DNA from: Cladopsammia gracilis | Lineage: Eukaryota; Cnidaria; Anthozoa; Scleractinia; Dendrophylliidae | Assembly (NCBI GenBank): GCA_022457155.1 | Contig: JAJGOT010000314.1 | Location: forward strand, 591,501-655,500 | Reading direction: 5' to 3' | Length of the DNA: 64,000 bases | Shown here: one piece after another, positions 23,739 to 35,216 of the stretch | How the letters are laid out: the number at the start of each line of letters is the position of its first letter | How positions within the stretch are numbered: position 1 is the stretch's first letter | Notes under the pieces: model-generated | The model's database searches: none | What the model saw: the letters and a program-made list of their open reading frames with translations, nothing else | What the model was told of the DNA's origin: nothing | Translations under genes and position numbers: made by a program

Positions 23739-25041
23739 TTTCCAGATGAAAATAACATTAAACATTCTATATTTTAAAGAGAATTTCGCGATGTGGAACA
23801 ATAGCCGATTACTGGCAGTGGACCATGTGGACAGGTAACCACCTGTACTTCCATGATATGGTGTTGTATCCGCCTAATCCTTTGATAGATCGATCAGTAT
23901 CGAATCTCTACTGGCTACTCCGTATGGGTTTCAAGTAATAAATATAAATAACCAATCGATGTCTTTTAACATTTTTACTGGAAAAGACTAATATTGCGGT
24001 ACATGTTCATGGGGTGATCAAGGGGATGCTTTAATTCCATCTGCCAGTTACTTCCAGCTCGTAAAATGTTACAGTTAACTCTTTTGAATATCTTGATGAA
24101 TCCACAATAATCAGTAAAGCGAACACTTTTATTTCACTTCCACCCTTCGCAAGTGGTCTTGAAAAAAAAGATATTAATTCCAAATTCTTATTTCTCAGAT
24201 TTCTAGCACAGCAATAGGTGTCAATGTATAAAACCGGACCGAATTATTACATGTACAGTTATTACAGTTGCACCGAATTTGTACAGTCGGTGAATCACAG
24301 TAGATGTAGATAAACCTGTTGAGCTTTCCTGTTCGGCGCCCTTTTACGACCACTTGTTATATAGTACTTATTTCGGCCTTGTGAAAAGCAGAAAAAGTCG
24401 GCCACAAAAACGGGTAAAGCTCATACAGCTTGTTAAGTAGCTTGGGTACATAGCCGACACCAGTCGGTTGACTATGCAATCACTTCCTGCATTCACTGCA
24501 CTTACTGCACTAATAACTTGCTTTACTTTGTCGCGCACAAGAAAGCGCGCTTTCTTGTTTTCAGCAGGCGAGAATTTAAACTCAAAGAGCAGCCTAATCA
24601 CTCAAGTGCTTTTATTTTCAGAAAGGCTTCTTTTGTTTCTTAAGTGACGCAATTACCTGTTGGTTGAGCGAATAAGATATAGGGTTGAGGAAAACGATGA
24701 GACGCACGAATCAGGAGTGAGATAACCCCGCCCCGATTATTTTCGCTCTGTCTCTGTTCTCGGGTTGTTGATTTATCGGCCAAGAAGTATGTATTAGCAA
24801 AATTGAAAGGCAGGCTCAATGAAGATAATTTATGGACATAAGTAAGGACAAATTGTTACTTCCGGGAAAAAAAACTTGACAAGCGACATGAGAAGGACTA
24901 TGCTACTCTAGCTATTTTTAGTATCACTTTGAAACGTGAAAAAAACATATTTGTATCAATGGATAGTTACTACACTAGTGCAATTAAACTATTAAATAAA
25001 TAAGTGGCAACAGCCGACAGGCCCGGGAACAATCTTACTTA
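23739..25041. other. Gene-free stretch, nothing recognised
   Basis: Only short frames without motifs. One frame at 24368-24601 (minus) has no recognisable domain. Confidence 0.4.
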
Positions 25042-25147
25042 GGGACCGTTCATAATTTATGGGTTGGGGGCGGGGGGGGGGGGCTACGGGGATCTTAATA
25101 TTTTTCCTTAAATATATTTTCTAGCCCCCCTGATGATGTAAGATATT

Positions 25148-25290
25148 TTTTTCTGCCCCCCCCCCCCCCCCCTCATGAGAGCTTGGGGACAAAGGTAAAA
25201 TACCATGACCCCCCCCCCCCCCCCACCACCACCACCACCACCACCACCAACACCACCCCCCTCCCCCGTCCTCTCTACCACCACCACTAT
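25148..25290. repeat. C-tracts and (CCA)n microsatellite
   Basis: Runs of C at about 25157-25172 and 25208-25224, followed by about ten CCA repeats and more CCACCACCA. Reading frames with glycine or tryptophan runs on the opposite strand are artefacts of this. Confidence 0.85.
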
Positions 25291-25979
25291 CACCATTTCC
25301 AAATAAGTCAACATTTAAATACAAGCCAGTCTTTGAGTCGCCTCCATTAACCGATGGTATACAGAGACCTGTTGATGACTTTATGCCCAGAGTACAGATA
25401 AAAAAAAAAAAACAATTCAGTGAAGGAAAACTACAAAACGAGGATCAAATATCGGATTTCTCAAAAAAGTACATTGTTTCAGTGGAACTGGTAACAAAAC
25501 ACATTGAGCATCTGAAACACTTACAATTTACAAAACAATTGAGAAGCAAATCGACCAAGAGCAAACGCGAACGCAGGACAGCCAAAACGTTTGAGGACTA
25601 CAACTGGGCGCAGCCTGTTCTAACAGGTGGTTTGAATACATTATATGTCTTCGAACTTGACACATAACTACAAAAATATAACCTTCCACGGAAAAAGAAG
25701 TTGAAGTCAGAGAAAATTGCCACGATCACGACCCATGTAAGGGAAATAAAAGGAGACGCTCTTTGTGATGTAGTAGTCACAGGGAAGGAACTTCTAGGTC
25801 AAGCAGACGAACCTCATGGGTCAGAAGAGTCCGATGAAAGTGAAGAAGAACTATACCAAGAAACGTTGAGTGATTCTGACTCATCAGGTTCTAAATCTGA
25901 CTCGGAATCTGATGACAGTGGGTACAATTGGCCGCCCATTACAACAAATGACCACAGGTGTCAGAGTCTTCCGGGTTGA
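25272..25979 (+). pseudogene. Degraded host-like or transposon protein fragment inside the TTA-flanked element
   Basis: One frame stays open from about 25272 to a stop at 25977-25979, except for a single in-frame TAA at 25665-25667. Codon phase is unchanged across that stop, so it looks like one gene disabled by a point change. The protein has the segment FEDYNWAQPVLTGGLNTLYV, then a basic patch (LPRKKKLKSEK), then a short helical stretch. The C-terminus is acidic and serine-rich (ESDESEEE, SDSDSSGSKSDSESDD). No ATG before 25383 was identified and no N-terminal domain is present. I do not recognise the family with confidence; the middle resembles a small SAP-like helical module, which is inference. 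It could be the last exon of a cellular gene or the tail of a transposon protein. Confidence 0.5.
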
Positions 25980-26486
25980 ATAGAAGGTGTTTTCATGTAT
26001 TAACGTAAATGTATTTGCCAGACTTTGTGATGTTATGTAACAAACAAAATTCTTTATTCACTGAGCATTATCACAAACAGACCAAACACGGCACGCCTTT
26101 GCATGGGTATCCATGGTAACATGTTATTTTCACACGTGAAGATATCACTTTTTCGCGCGGGAGATCACCTGATATTTCATTGGAGTTTATATAATAAACA
26201 TCGATCTCCTATTTCAGTCTCGTAATTTTATTCTGTTGAAAAGCGCTCGGATTTCACTTGGAATTTATCAACATCTTCTTTAAGTGGACCTAAAGTTTAT
26301 TAGTTAAAATACTTCTTTAAACCAGACCGATTATTAAAGCCGTAAGTTTTAAGTGGCGCCCCTATACAGAGTTCCAATTGAATTTTGATGCCCCCCCCCC
26401 CCCCCTCTAAATGTTTTGGATGAAAATTAATAGCCCCCCTCCAAATCCCCATAGCCCCCCTCAACCCATAAATTATGAACGGTCCC

Positions 26487-28140
26487 TTAGAACCCTGGAA
26501 ATTAAGTTGGTTCTCATTCATTGACACTAAACCGTAATGGAATACCTGTCAAACACAAAAGAAACATTGCCATTTATTCAAAACAAATGCCCTCCTGTTA
26601 TACAGCCGTTCTTTTTAAATCAAAATTGATATCAAAGTTGACTAGATTCCTAAATAAGTTGCGTCAGTTGCTTTTTAAGATGTTTAATAGCTGCCTGAAA
26701 CGTTTCTATTGCCTGGAGCAATCTAGGCGCTTTCACCAGTGCTTACAGTTTATCTGAACAACTCTTGAGCTGGCTTATCTGTAGGGCACCAGCTAAAATC
26801 ATGAATGTTTGTTAAGGATACCAGCTAATCTAAAGGACCTAATTAGCATTCAAGTGGCAGAACGAAGACTCTGCTCTCTCCTACACCCATATATCGGACG
26901 CCGCGTACATGCGCTCTTGATCTCAGTCTTCTACGACAGCTTATTATGAAGTGCTTCTGCTTCATCTGACTTCTCTGCCGAGGGGGTAAGTTAGTAATAC
27001 CAAAACTGAACCGTTCGTAAATTAATTCGACTTCTTATTTTCTTTTGATCGAATTGCATCGTGTCAGAGCAAACACCATGAAGACTTCATAGGTTAACTA
27101 TCAATTTCTCCGCTTTCAGTTAAAATTCTAGCAACGTTTTCTCTGCTATCAATTAATTCAGTGTGACCCTGGAATCTCAGATCTCCTAGCAGTTAAAAAT
27201 TCGTAATTGGGCCAGTTGTCAGCGGAGTAACAGTCAGACCCTCTTAGGACGCACCTAAGAGACAAGCCAATCTTTTTTTCAATTTTTATTGAAACATATC
27301 TGCTTATTGATACATGGTAGTCCTTATTCATAGCAGGCGAAATGAAATGTTGTTTGAAGTCCGGGTGAAAAAACACAGCGGGTGTGCGAATCACGCGCGG
27401 AAGTCACGCGCGGGAGTCACGCGCAAGGCCTGATGAATTTTGTTATATTTACTGCGTGTGAATGACGTTTGATACCGTACCACGCTCTTTACCCCACAAT
27501 ATTTATACTACTTTCCTTTTCTACGGCTGTTGAATCACAGATCAAAGCTGTATATAAATAAAAAAAACCACGTGTTTTATTTATATTTCTTATGTTCATT
27601 TCGTTGCCTTTTTCGCGTTTATGCTTCATCCTCGAGCTCATTTCATTTCATTTTCCCGCGTTGTTTATAGTTTTCAATTTCAGTTTCGGTTTCCTTGGGC
27701 ACGCTGTTAGTGCTTCCGGTTTGTCTTGTTGCCAGGGAAATGGTGGACTTCAAAAAATAGGCAAGTTCGGAATTAATAAGTCAATATCGAAATTGAATGC
27801 AAATAATCTTATTTCAAGGCTTTATGAAGTGTTGGTTTTTGCGTTCATGAATCAAGAGCGGCTTAGAGGAACTCTTTAATAAATATATATAAAAAAATAA
27901 AATGAAATAAAACGTCAAGGGAAATTTTGGATTTCTCGGAATTCTACTTCCGGTCAAGAGGAAAAAATACTATTAGGGGGGTCCAGCCCTGCAAAACTAT
28001 TGAGCGGAACTCGAGACTATAACGAAAGTGATTGCTTAGCGAAGTGTGTGTGCGTAGTTATGAGCTGTACTGTGCGGACTAAAGTGGAATATTCTGCCGT
28101 CTTACTACAGGTAAAGAGAAGTTAAAACTTGTTCCTCGAA
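26487..28140. other. Intergenic DNA leading to the RRM gene promoter
   Basis: No second gene recognised. A small GC-rich run, CACGCGCGGAAGTCACGCGCGGGAGTCACGCGC, occurs at 27391-27424. The last ~150 bases before 28141 are the probable promoter and 5' UTR. A splice-like CTTACTACAG/GTAAAG at 28101-28116 could be a 5' UTR intron boundary in either direction. Confidence 0.4.
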
Positions 28141-29697
28141 ATGGTAGTGATCATAAAGATGAAAGGTCTGCCATGGGAGGCCACAGCGCGAGAGATTAGG
28201 AAATTTTATCGAGGATTGGACATAACCGAAGAAGACATTCACTTAGCTCCTAGCCCAGAAGGAAAGGCATCTGGATATGCTTTTGCTTGTTTTCAGAAGG
28301 ACGACGAAGCGAGGAAAGCTATGCACAGGAATGGTAATTTCGTCGGAAAGCGATACATCGAGCTTGTGTTGAGTAGTCTGACAGAAATGGAGAAAATTTT
28401 GAAGGAAGGTGTTCGCAAGCGTGGAGACGAGTTTGTTGACAACAAGCTTTCGCTTGTCGGTCAGACCAATGGCAAGGCAAATGGTTTAAGAGATAACTCG
28501 AGGAGTACTCGGGATATTTCTCGGCGTTCACGAAGTCGAAGTCCTATCCGAAACAGCAGCTCTGTTGATGGTAGTTCTGGGAGCCGTAGGGATCGCAGTG
28601 GGTCGAACCATGTGACTGGTGGTCGAAGATCCGCATACGAACGGGAAAGTTTGAGAGCCACTACAAACGGCAGTACTAATGAATTGTCAACAACTCGGGC
28701 AGAGGTGGATCGGCGGGCTCGTGAGAAGAACAGGAGGAGGGATTTTGACAAGTTGGGTAGAAGCGCGGCTGGTTATGGCAAGGATAGGGAGAGCCGGCAG
28801 GACGCCAGATCTGGAGGTGCAATTGCGAGGCGAGATTCAGAGAGTGGTTTTAGACGCGATCCCTTTGTCACCAACAACAGGAGCCGCCGTGAATCAACTG
28901 GCGTGGATGGGGCAGTTTCTAACTCTAAGTGGGTTATCATGACAGGTTTGCCTTACAGTGTCACTGAAGACGAGATTCGCGAATTTTTTAAGGGGCTTGA
29001 TGTTTTGAATGTACACCTTATGCTGCACACGTCTGGAACTTGGGTTGGGAAAAATAATGGCACAGCATACGTGGAATTTAAGTCAGTTGGAGACTGTATT
29101 CAAGGAGCAGACAGGAACCGCCAGTTCATTAGAAGGCGATACATTGGTGTAAAGCGTTGCGGTTTGGAGGAAGTGCTGGTTGCCTTGGATCTCAAAACCC
29201 CAGATCCTTGGATATTTCAGGAACCTCACATGACAGGAGGTAGCTTTTCTCAAGAGAGCACAATGTTTTCTTTAGGGAACATAAATGGAGATAATCAGAA
29301 TCTTTCATCTCCAGACCTGGGTATTGCTGTTAATGTTGGGATTAATTCTGAAGGAAATATGCCTAGTCAGCAGAATGCAGCTATGGGTATGGATGGCCCC
29401 ATGACACCTGTAAAACAGCTTGCAGCGGGAGCTAATATAAGTTTGAATGATATCACTGCTGGTTGTGTCATAGGGATTCGTAACCTTCCCTCCACTGTTT
29501 CTGCGGAGGAAATTTTGGATTTCTTTTATGGGTTTCCCATCATTCCAGACTCCATTCGCATTCATTACCTCGCACCAGGGCGGTCCTCTGGGGATGCTAT
29601 GGTGACACTTCCTACCAGCGGGGAAGCATACATTGCTATTGAGCAGTTAAACAACAAACCAGTTGGCAAACGTAAAGTGCAGCTATTTTTAGTGTAA
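28141..29697 (+). CDS. Three-RRM RNA-binding protein, RBM12/hnRNP F/H type, single coding exon
   Basis: Encodes 518 residues from the ATG at 28141. An earlier in-frame TTG is not expected as a start in an animal. RRM1 covers about residues 2-79 (IIKMKGLPWEATAREIRKFY, later SGYAFACF). A basic arginine/serine-rich linker spans about 125-260 (RSTRDISRRSRSRSPIR). RRM2 covers about 263-342 (VIMTGLPYSVTEDEIREFFK, then GTAYVEF). RRM3 covers about 441-518 (CVIGIRNLPSTVSAEEILDFF, ending KPVGKRKVQLFLV). The LPW/LPY cores and the closing RRM that ends at the C-terminus resemble RBM12 and RBM12B, relatives of hnRNP F/H. Such quasi-RRMs bind G-rich RNA in splicing control. The absence of introns in the CDS also fits vertebrate RBM12, whose coding region is one exon. 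It is shorter than RBM12, so orthology is not certain. Confidence 0.85.
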   Translation: MVVIIKMKGLPWEATAREIRKFYRGLDITEEDIHLAPSPEGKASGYAFACFQKDDEARKAMHRNGNFVGKRYIELVLSSLTEMEKILKEGVRKRGDEFVDNKLSLVGQTNGKANGLRDNSRSTRDISRRSRSRSPIRNSSSVDGSSGSRRDRSGSNHVTGGRRSAYERESLRATTNGSTNELSTTRAEVDRRAREKNRRRDFDKLGRSAAGYGKDRESRQDARSGGAIARRDSESGFRRDPFVTNNRSRRESTGVDGAVSNSKWVIMTGLPYSVTEDEIREFFKGLDVLNVHLMLHTSGTWVGKNNGTAYVEFKSVGDCIQGADRNRQFIRRRYIGVKRCGLEEVLVALDLKTPDPWIFQEPHMTGGSFSQESTMFSLGNINGDNQNLSSPDLGIAVNVGINSEGNMPSQQNAAMGMDGPMTPVKQLAAGANISLNDITAGCVIGIRNLPSTVSAEEILDFFYGFPIIPDSIRIHYLAPGRSSGDAMVTLPTSGEAYIAIEQLNNKPVGKRKVQLFLV

Positions 29698-31197
29698 CAG
29701 AAAAGAAGGAAAGGAAAGCCAAGGGGACCATTTGCAGACATGAAGTATCACTGAAGGATGAAATTAATATCATACGTGGAATATTTCTTTTTGTTCAACT
29801 AGTATCTCATAATACATGGATTATTGCCATCAATATGTTGTACTGCATGAAGTATTTTGGTAGTCTTTGTCAGTCATATTTTTGGCTGTTGTAGCAAAAA
29901 TTTTGTATGCTAAGGAAAAACACCTACATTTTATGACATTTTGTATATTGTAAAGGAATATAAATTTAGTGCAGTTTTTTTTTTCATGTTAATACATATT
30001 GATCTAAGTCACAAAGCAGTTAGAATGTTTAAATCAACTTCATGTAGATTTTTAAACAGTCAAGTCTACTGTACATGTACCAAGCATTTTTTATGCTTGT
30101 AATCGTGTGGAAATTGAATTTGTTGAGAGTCCTACTGCAGGTTCTAACTAAAATATTGTCTGGACTACTCCACTGGCTAGACAGAAATCTTTGGTAAGGA
30201 AAGATGGATTGATCATAATATAATCATAAAAGGTCCATACATATTTATAGTATTTGGTAGAAAATGAGTTGCATGTTGGTAAATCTTATAAGTCTTGGTA
30301 TTTTAATCTTTCCAGTCTTGTCTACTGCAAATTAGGAAAACCAGGCCAGTTATGTGGCATTTTGGTCAGTTCTATTCATATTGGTCAGTTGCACTTGAGG
30401 AGAGAAGGAAATGTTTTTGGCTACAGTTTATATAAGACAGCATTCAAGTGACAAGATATGGTCCAATTTTAGCTTTCCAATTTGGGAAATTTTTGGTGAG
30501 AAATCTGTTGATACTGAGCTTTTGTAACAGAATAATTTGATTTGTAGCAAGTTTGTTTGTAGGTTATCCAGAGTTACCCAGAGTTTCTTATTAAACATCT
30601 TTTGTATAAAGAAATGGGTTGTCGTTATCCATTACACACCACTCTTCAAGTGAAAATCAGGCAAGTTTAATGCAGTGTTGGTAATGTCCTACTAAAGGCT
30701 TCTGTGGCATGAAATAATTATTGATCCGCTTGGTTATGCATCAGTGAAGACGGTATGATTTCTATTATGGTAATACAGAAATATGCATCACAATAAACAA
30801 TCGATAAATGACGCTTAACCACAATGCATGGAAGATCGATGTACAGCAAATGAAATGAAGAAGTTCGAAGAATTCACGCGGTAGAACCCTTTAACAATTC
30901 CAGTTGAAGGTTCAACGAAATGCTGATTTTGGGAAAGCGGGTACTTTGCTTTGTTGTCTTGGTGACGTTCGTGACCAATTGTTCACTTTGGAACGCATAG
31001 CGAGCAATCATGTGGGCGTATTTCTGTTTACATTCCTGCTTTGTTTACTGCCCTCTTTTCACAGGATGTCACGGCATAGGCAACCGGCACGCAATGTGCA
31101 ACCTCGGAAGTTCCGCTCGATAGCTTTCATTTGAATGGTCACACTGTACGATTTCGTCCACAGACTCTAGAAGTTAGAACCGCGTTGTATAGCATAA
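29698..31197. other. 3' UTR of the RRM gene and intergenic DNA
   Basis: Candidate poly-A hexamers are ATTAAA at 30590 and AATAAA at 30792. Around 31095-31195 a block (GCTCGATAGCTTTCATTTGAATGG, then ACTCTAGAAGTTAGAACCGC) recurs at about 31670-31760 on the other side of an inserted repeat. No further gene. Confidence 0.45.
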
Positions 31198-31630
31198 CCC
31201 CGGGGAGGTACTCTGTATAAGGTATTCTTGGGCGTGGGTGTGACGCGCGAACTCGGAAACCCTTAACCTATACCAGACCATGTTAAAGCTGATTTTGCAA
31301 TCCTATACTAGACTAGATACCGAAAATCCCTACCCTATCCCAGACTTGCTATTTTAGAACTGTATCACCATTACAGTCAAATATACGCTAATTAAAAAAT
31401 ATCTTACAACGTCACATTTTCTTTCTCTTCCGAGTTTCAATTCCTATTCTATAGACTTAATTTTTCATACAACTGATCAGTTTCCCGGCAAATGATACCC
31501 TATTCTAGACCAAAATTCCTTCATTTCTATACCCTATCCCAGACTAAACTGCTTGAAAACCACACCCTTCACGGCCGTATAGCTTACCGTATAGCTTGTG
31601 AGATTCCCCCCCCCCCCCCCCCCCCCCCCC
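31198..31630 (-). repeat. 'GGGTACTCCC' repeat family copy, reverse orientation
   Basis: Contains CCCTACCCTATCCCAGAC, CCCTATTCTAGACCAAAA and CCCTATCCCAGACTAAACTG. It begins GGGGAGGTACTC and ends in an exceptionally long C-tract (31606-31630). It separates two copies of a flanking sequence. Confidence 0.7.
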
Positions 31631-31689
31631 GAGCATAACAAACAGTGCCGCAGGAAAGTTCTGCTCTCCTCGATAAGCTTTCACTTTTT

Positions 31690-32199
31690 GATTTGAATGG
31701 TAACAGTTCAGGATTTCATTCCACCGACTCTAGAAGTTAGAACCGCCTTGTATTGCATAAGTACCACAGGAAAGTACTGCTCGATAAAGACCCCAGAAAA
31801 TCTTAGAATCTGTTCTTTCTGCCATTCAGATGAGGTTGAAAATGAATCTCACTTTCTTTTCCCCTGCACCTTTTATGAAAAAAAAAAGCAAGAAAAGTTT
31901 TCACGAAATAAATAAAAAATACAATACTTCAACAGCCAAGATAACACTTCTAAAATACTGTTTCTTTTCAACAGTGTTGATCCCTTTGTTTGTCGATCAA
32001 CTGCTGCTTTTGTTTTTGAATGCATGACATGTAGAATAAGAGTAGACATGTGATGTAACAGTTTTTCATTATTTTATAATATACTATAAATATCATTGCT
32101 GTTTATACATCGATCTATTTATTTTTAATTTAGTTAATTTCATAGGTAATACCATGTATACAAATGGGAATACCGAAATAAAAATTGTTGTTGTTGTTG
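31690..32199 (+). mobile_element. LINE 3' end with (GTT)n tail
   Basis: The frame from about 31780 encodes a terminal zinc-finger-like motif, ICSFCHSDEVENESHFLFPC, typical of the C-terminus of non-LTR retrotransposon ORF2, then breaks in an A-run. An AT-rich UTR follows and ends ATAAAAATTGTTGTTGTTGTTG at 32179-32200. The GTT short-tandem tail is the 3' end. Strongly 5'-truncated. Confidence 0.65.
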
Positions 32200-32545
32200 A
32201 ATGATATGGTCACGCGTTAGGATTATATTTATCTTGAATCAAGATAAATTGATTTGATTAATCGATTTAATAAATGAAAATTAGGTCTACCGCGAGTATT
32301 CTCGCTGGCATCTTTTAAGAAAGACTTTTTTTCGGTATAGCAATTTATCTTTAAGATATCGTTTTCATCGAGGACTGAGAAAATGTACTTGCCCACGATT
32401 GAGGACCTTTTGAATATTCGTACTTCAGCTTCGTAAAAACCAAACCAAACGAAAGTGAAATGTTATTTCCTACGTGAGTAAGTGACAGACGTCTCCAGCG
32501 TCAATTGGAAGGGGGTTCCCCTGTAGTTAAGTTTGGAGTCGAAAC
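32200..32545. other. Short gene-free stretch
   Basis: Nothing recognised. Confidence 0.4.
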
Positions 32546-32944
32546 CGGGGGGGGGTACTCCCATGAATTTAGGATAGGTGTGTGCCGTGACGGTTCTTAA
32601 ACCCTGGCCCTATTTAAGGGAAGAAAATCGAAAATTGACACCCTGTTTAAGGGAAGAAAGATAACTCAGAATTGTGTGAACAGGTCGTTTTTATCTCTGA
32701 AGCATCAAGCACAGAATACTTGACTGAGTCTAATTTCATTAGTTTCATAACCTTACTTTTTCGTTTAGCTGAGTGTTAAGGTACTGTAATTTAGCTAATA
32801 CAATGTAAAGGAACCATAATCAAGAATCACAATACCAAAAATGATACCCCATTTATAAGGACTGAGAACTCCCCAAACCATACCCTGTCAGGCGGCATAT
32901 ACCTATATATTACATATGGGAGTACCCCCCACCCCCCCCCCCCC
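32546..32944. repeat. 'GGGTACTCCC' repeat family copy, divergent
   Basis: Starts with a G-tract and GGTACTCCCATGA and ends CATATGGGAGTACCCCCCACC with a C-tract: a clear inverted pair. The middle has two phrases of CCCT.TTTAAGGGAAGAAA, which differ from other members of the family. Confidence 0.6.
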
Positions 32945-34060
32945 GCCTCTCCCCCGGAGTTAAAATCGAAAGGTCGTTACTCGAAAGGTCGTGAACTTAT
33001 TTACAGTATAAGGATTTAGTTTCAATGCTTCCGGCCAGTTATGAAAGGGATTCGGTTGATCGGTTACGAGATACTGTTGTTGGCAGAATGTCTCCGAAGT
33101 CGAAAAGAATAAAATTCCGAGTATAAACACTAGGCTCTTTTCATTTGTTCCAAAAACTTTTTTGTGGGCAAAGAGGGCTTAGAATCGGGGGAGGCTATTT
33201 TAATTATTGAATTTTTAATTTAATTTTTAGTTTAATTTTTATTATTTTAATTTTTTTTTAATTCCCTCCAACAATTATTGGAGGGAATTTTGCATTCAGT
33301 TCTTATCACGGGAGTCGGGAAGTACGCGATTAAACCTCTTAGTCAACATAGCAATAAATATGCTTTATTCTACGAAATAACATCAACATCCAAAAAATGC
33401 ACAACACTTTCTTTTGACAGTGACTGTTATGCAGTCCCAAAAATACGAGCACGTTCAATATTCTACTGATTAAAATAACCCATAAATTTCCTTCTGAGCG
33501 TTAGGCGAAGTAAGGAAATGGAGAGCAGGCGAGGCAAAGAAAAAATGATTTACCTTCGGTGGGATTCAACCTCCAGACTAATTTCTACCGTTTGAGCCAC
33601 GAGGTCGCATGGGAGCAGATCGTGTGTGATATGGTGGTAATTCGTCGCAATGGTGAAGGGTACAGTGAATGCTGAGCCACGAAGTACAATTGATACAAAC
33701 CAGCCTGCCCGCAAACCCAACCAAACAACCCGACTGTATCGTTATTCGTATGAAGAATTTTGTTTTTGTGGGCGCATATAAGTAAATTAAGTTGAGAAAC
33801 CTTTGGAAGTCAGTCTATCATGAATTAACTTATTTCCTCGATTGTGCTAGCTGAGAGCCCGCATACACTGAGTACTATGCACCTCATTATTCGAAAACTC
33901 ACTTCGATCCACCTGGAAAAATATTTAAAAAAATAAAATAAAATAACAATTGATTGAACTCTCACTAACGGGCACATCTCGTAAAAGAATACGGCTGAGT
34001 CCAGCGATGTTTCAACCACACACAACTGACTTGCAAAGAATTTAGTACTCCGCAAGCGGA
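32945..34060. other. Gene-free stretch with one SINE head
   Basis: Apart from the tRNA-like segment near 33545-33620, no feature was recognised. There is an AT-homopolymer-rich patch at 33200-33290. Confidence 0.4.
33545..33620 (-). mobile_element. tRNA-derived SINE head (fragment)
   Basis: On the minus strand this reads GTGGCTCAAACGGTAGAAATTAG (box A-like), then GGAGGTTGAATCCCACC (box B-like), spaced as in a tRNA. The acceptor stem does not pair, so this is a SINE relic and not a tRNA gene. Confidence 0.5.
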
Positions 34061-34666
34061 TAACGGGTGCTCCTAACAGTTTCCAGTACTTTCCAAGACT
34101 TAGATTTTTATGGGTCATTATAACCACTCTTTATCAGTTGATGCTACAATCATGATATCAAACGAATGCCCAATGAATGGTGAACACGTTGTTATCATTT
34201 TTGTGTCACAATATGTTACCATAGCAACAGTATGATGTGCTGAAAACACCCTTAATTTTAGCTTTAAGTGTTAATAACTCAAAAATGACTCGGTGAACCA
34301 TGGGGTTCAGAGCCATCTTACATTTTCGAAAAGTTAAGGTGGCTCTGAACGCCATGTACAGAATTTTTTTAAACTTTGCCAAAAGTTGTACCTTATCCTG
34401 CTGATCAAAATTCGACAATAAAAAATGGGGTTCACCGAGTCATTTTTGATTTATTAACACTTAAAGCTAAAATTAAGGGTGTTTTTAGCACGTTATACTG
34501 TTGCTATAGTAACATATTGTGACACAAAAATGATAATAACGTGTTCACCAATAATTGGGGATTCGTTTGATATCATGATTGTAGCATCAACTGATAAAGA
34601 GTGGTTATAATGACCCATCAAAATCTAAGTCTTGGAAAGTGCTGGAAACTGTTGGGAGCCACCTTA
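34061..34666. mobile_element. 606-bp long inverted repeat (foldback MITE)
   Basis: Left arm about 34061-34306 and right arm about 34425-34666 are near-perfect complements, for example TGATATCATGATTGTAGCATCAACTG and its complement. The centre contains a second inverted pair, GTTCAGAGCCATCTTA and TTAAGGTGGCTCTGAAC, whose sequence resembles the outer ends (GGGAGCCACCTTA). It may therefore be two related MITEs joined head to head. Confidence 0.75.
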
Positions 34667-34672
34667 CCTGAG

Positions 34673-35105
34673 ACGGACACCCCTGTAAGGCGGACACCTC
34701 TCTAAGACGGACGTCAATCAGTATTGGCTGGTTCTGGCCGAATTTTGACTTGTTCGTCTGTAACTAAACTCTCTATAAGGCGGACACCTCTCTAAGACGA
34801 CTGAGACGGACATCAATTATTGGCTGGTTCTGGCCGAATTTCACTTGTTCGTCTGTAACTAAACTCTCTATAAGGCGGACACCTCTCTAAGACGACTAAG
34901 ACGGACATCAATTATTGGCTGGTTCGGGCCGAATTTTGACTTATTCGTCTATATAACTAAACTCTCTATAAGGCGGACACCTTTCTTAGACGACTAAGAC
35001 GGACATCAATTATTGGCTGGTTCTGGCCGAATTTCACTTGTTCGTCTGTAACTAAACTCTCTATAAGGCGGACACCTCCGAGTAAGACGACTAATACGGA
35101 CATCA
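34673..35105. repeat. Tandem repeat, ~95-bp unit, five copies
   Basis: TAAGGCGGACACCTCTCTAAGACG recurs at 34686, 34776, 34871, 34969 and 35064 (spacing 90-98). Each copy is followed by ATTGGCTGGTTCTGGCCGAATTT and TTCGTCTGTAACTAAACTCT. Non-coding. Confidence 0.9.
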
Positions 35106-35216
35106 GTTCCAAAAGGGCATTGTGGTGCTCCGTCGGTAGGTAATTTGGTATTAACTGGGGTGGGGGTGCGTTAACCCTTGGGCCTACAATTTTTAGTACA
35201 GTTATCCCTTATCCCT

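Larger units (their letters stand above)
25042..26486. mobile_element. 1.45-kb TTA-flanked (Harbinger-like) element carrying a coding segment
   Basis: The terminal inverted repeats GGGACCGTTCATAATTTATG and CATAAATTATGAACGGTCCC lie at 25042-25061 and 26467-26486, with TTA at 25039-25041 and 26487-26489. Long G or C tracts lie inside each end. The interior contains the broken reading frame described separately (25272-25979), which is not a transposase I recognise. Confidence 0.75.

Noticed and set aside
25108..25324. Minus-strand frames with long Gly or Trp runs
   Set aside because: They translate C-tracts and a (CCA)n microsatellite; low complexity, no gene.
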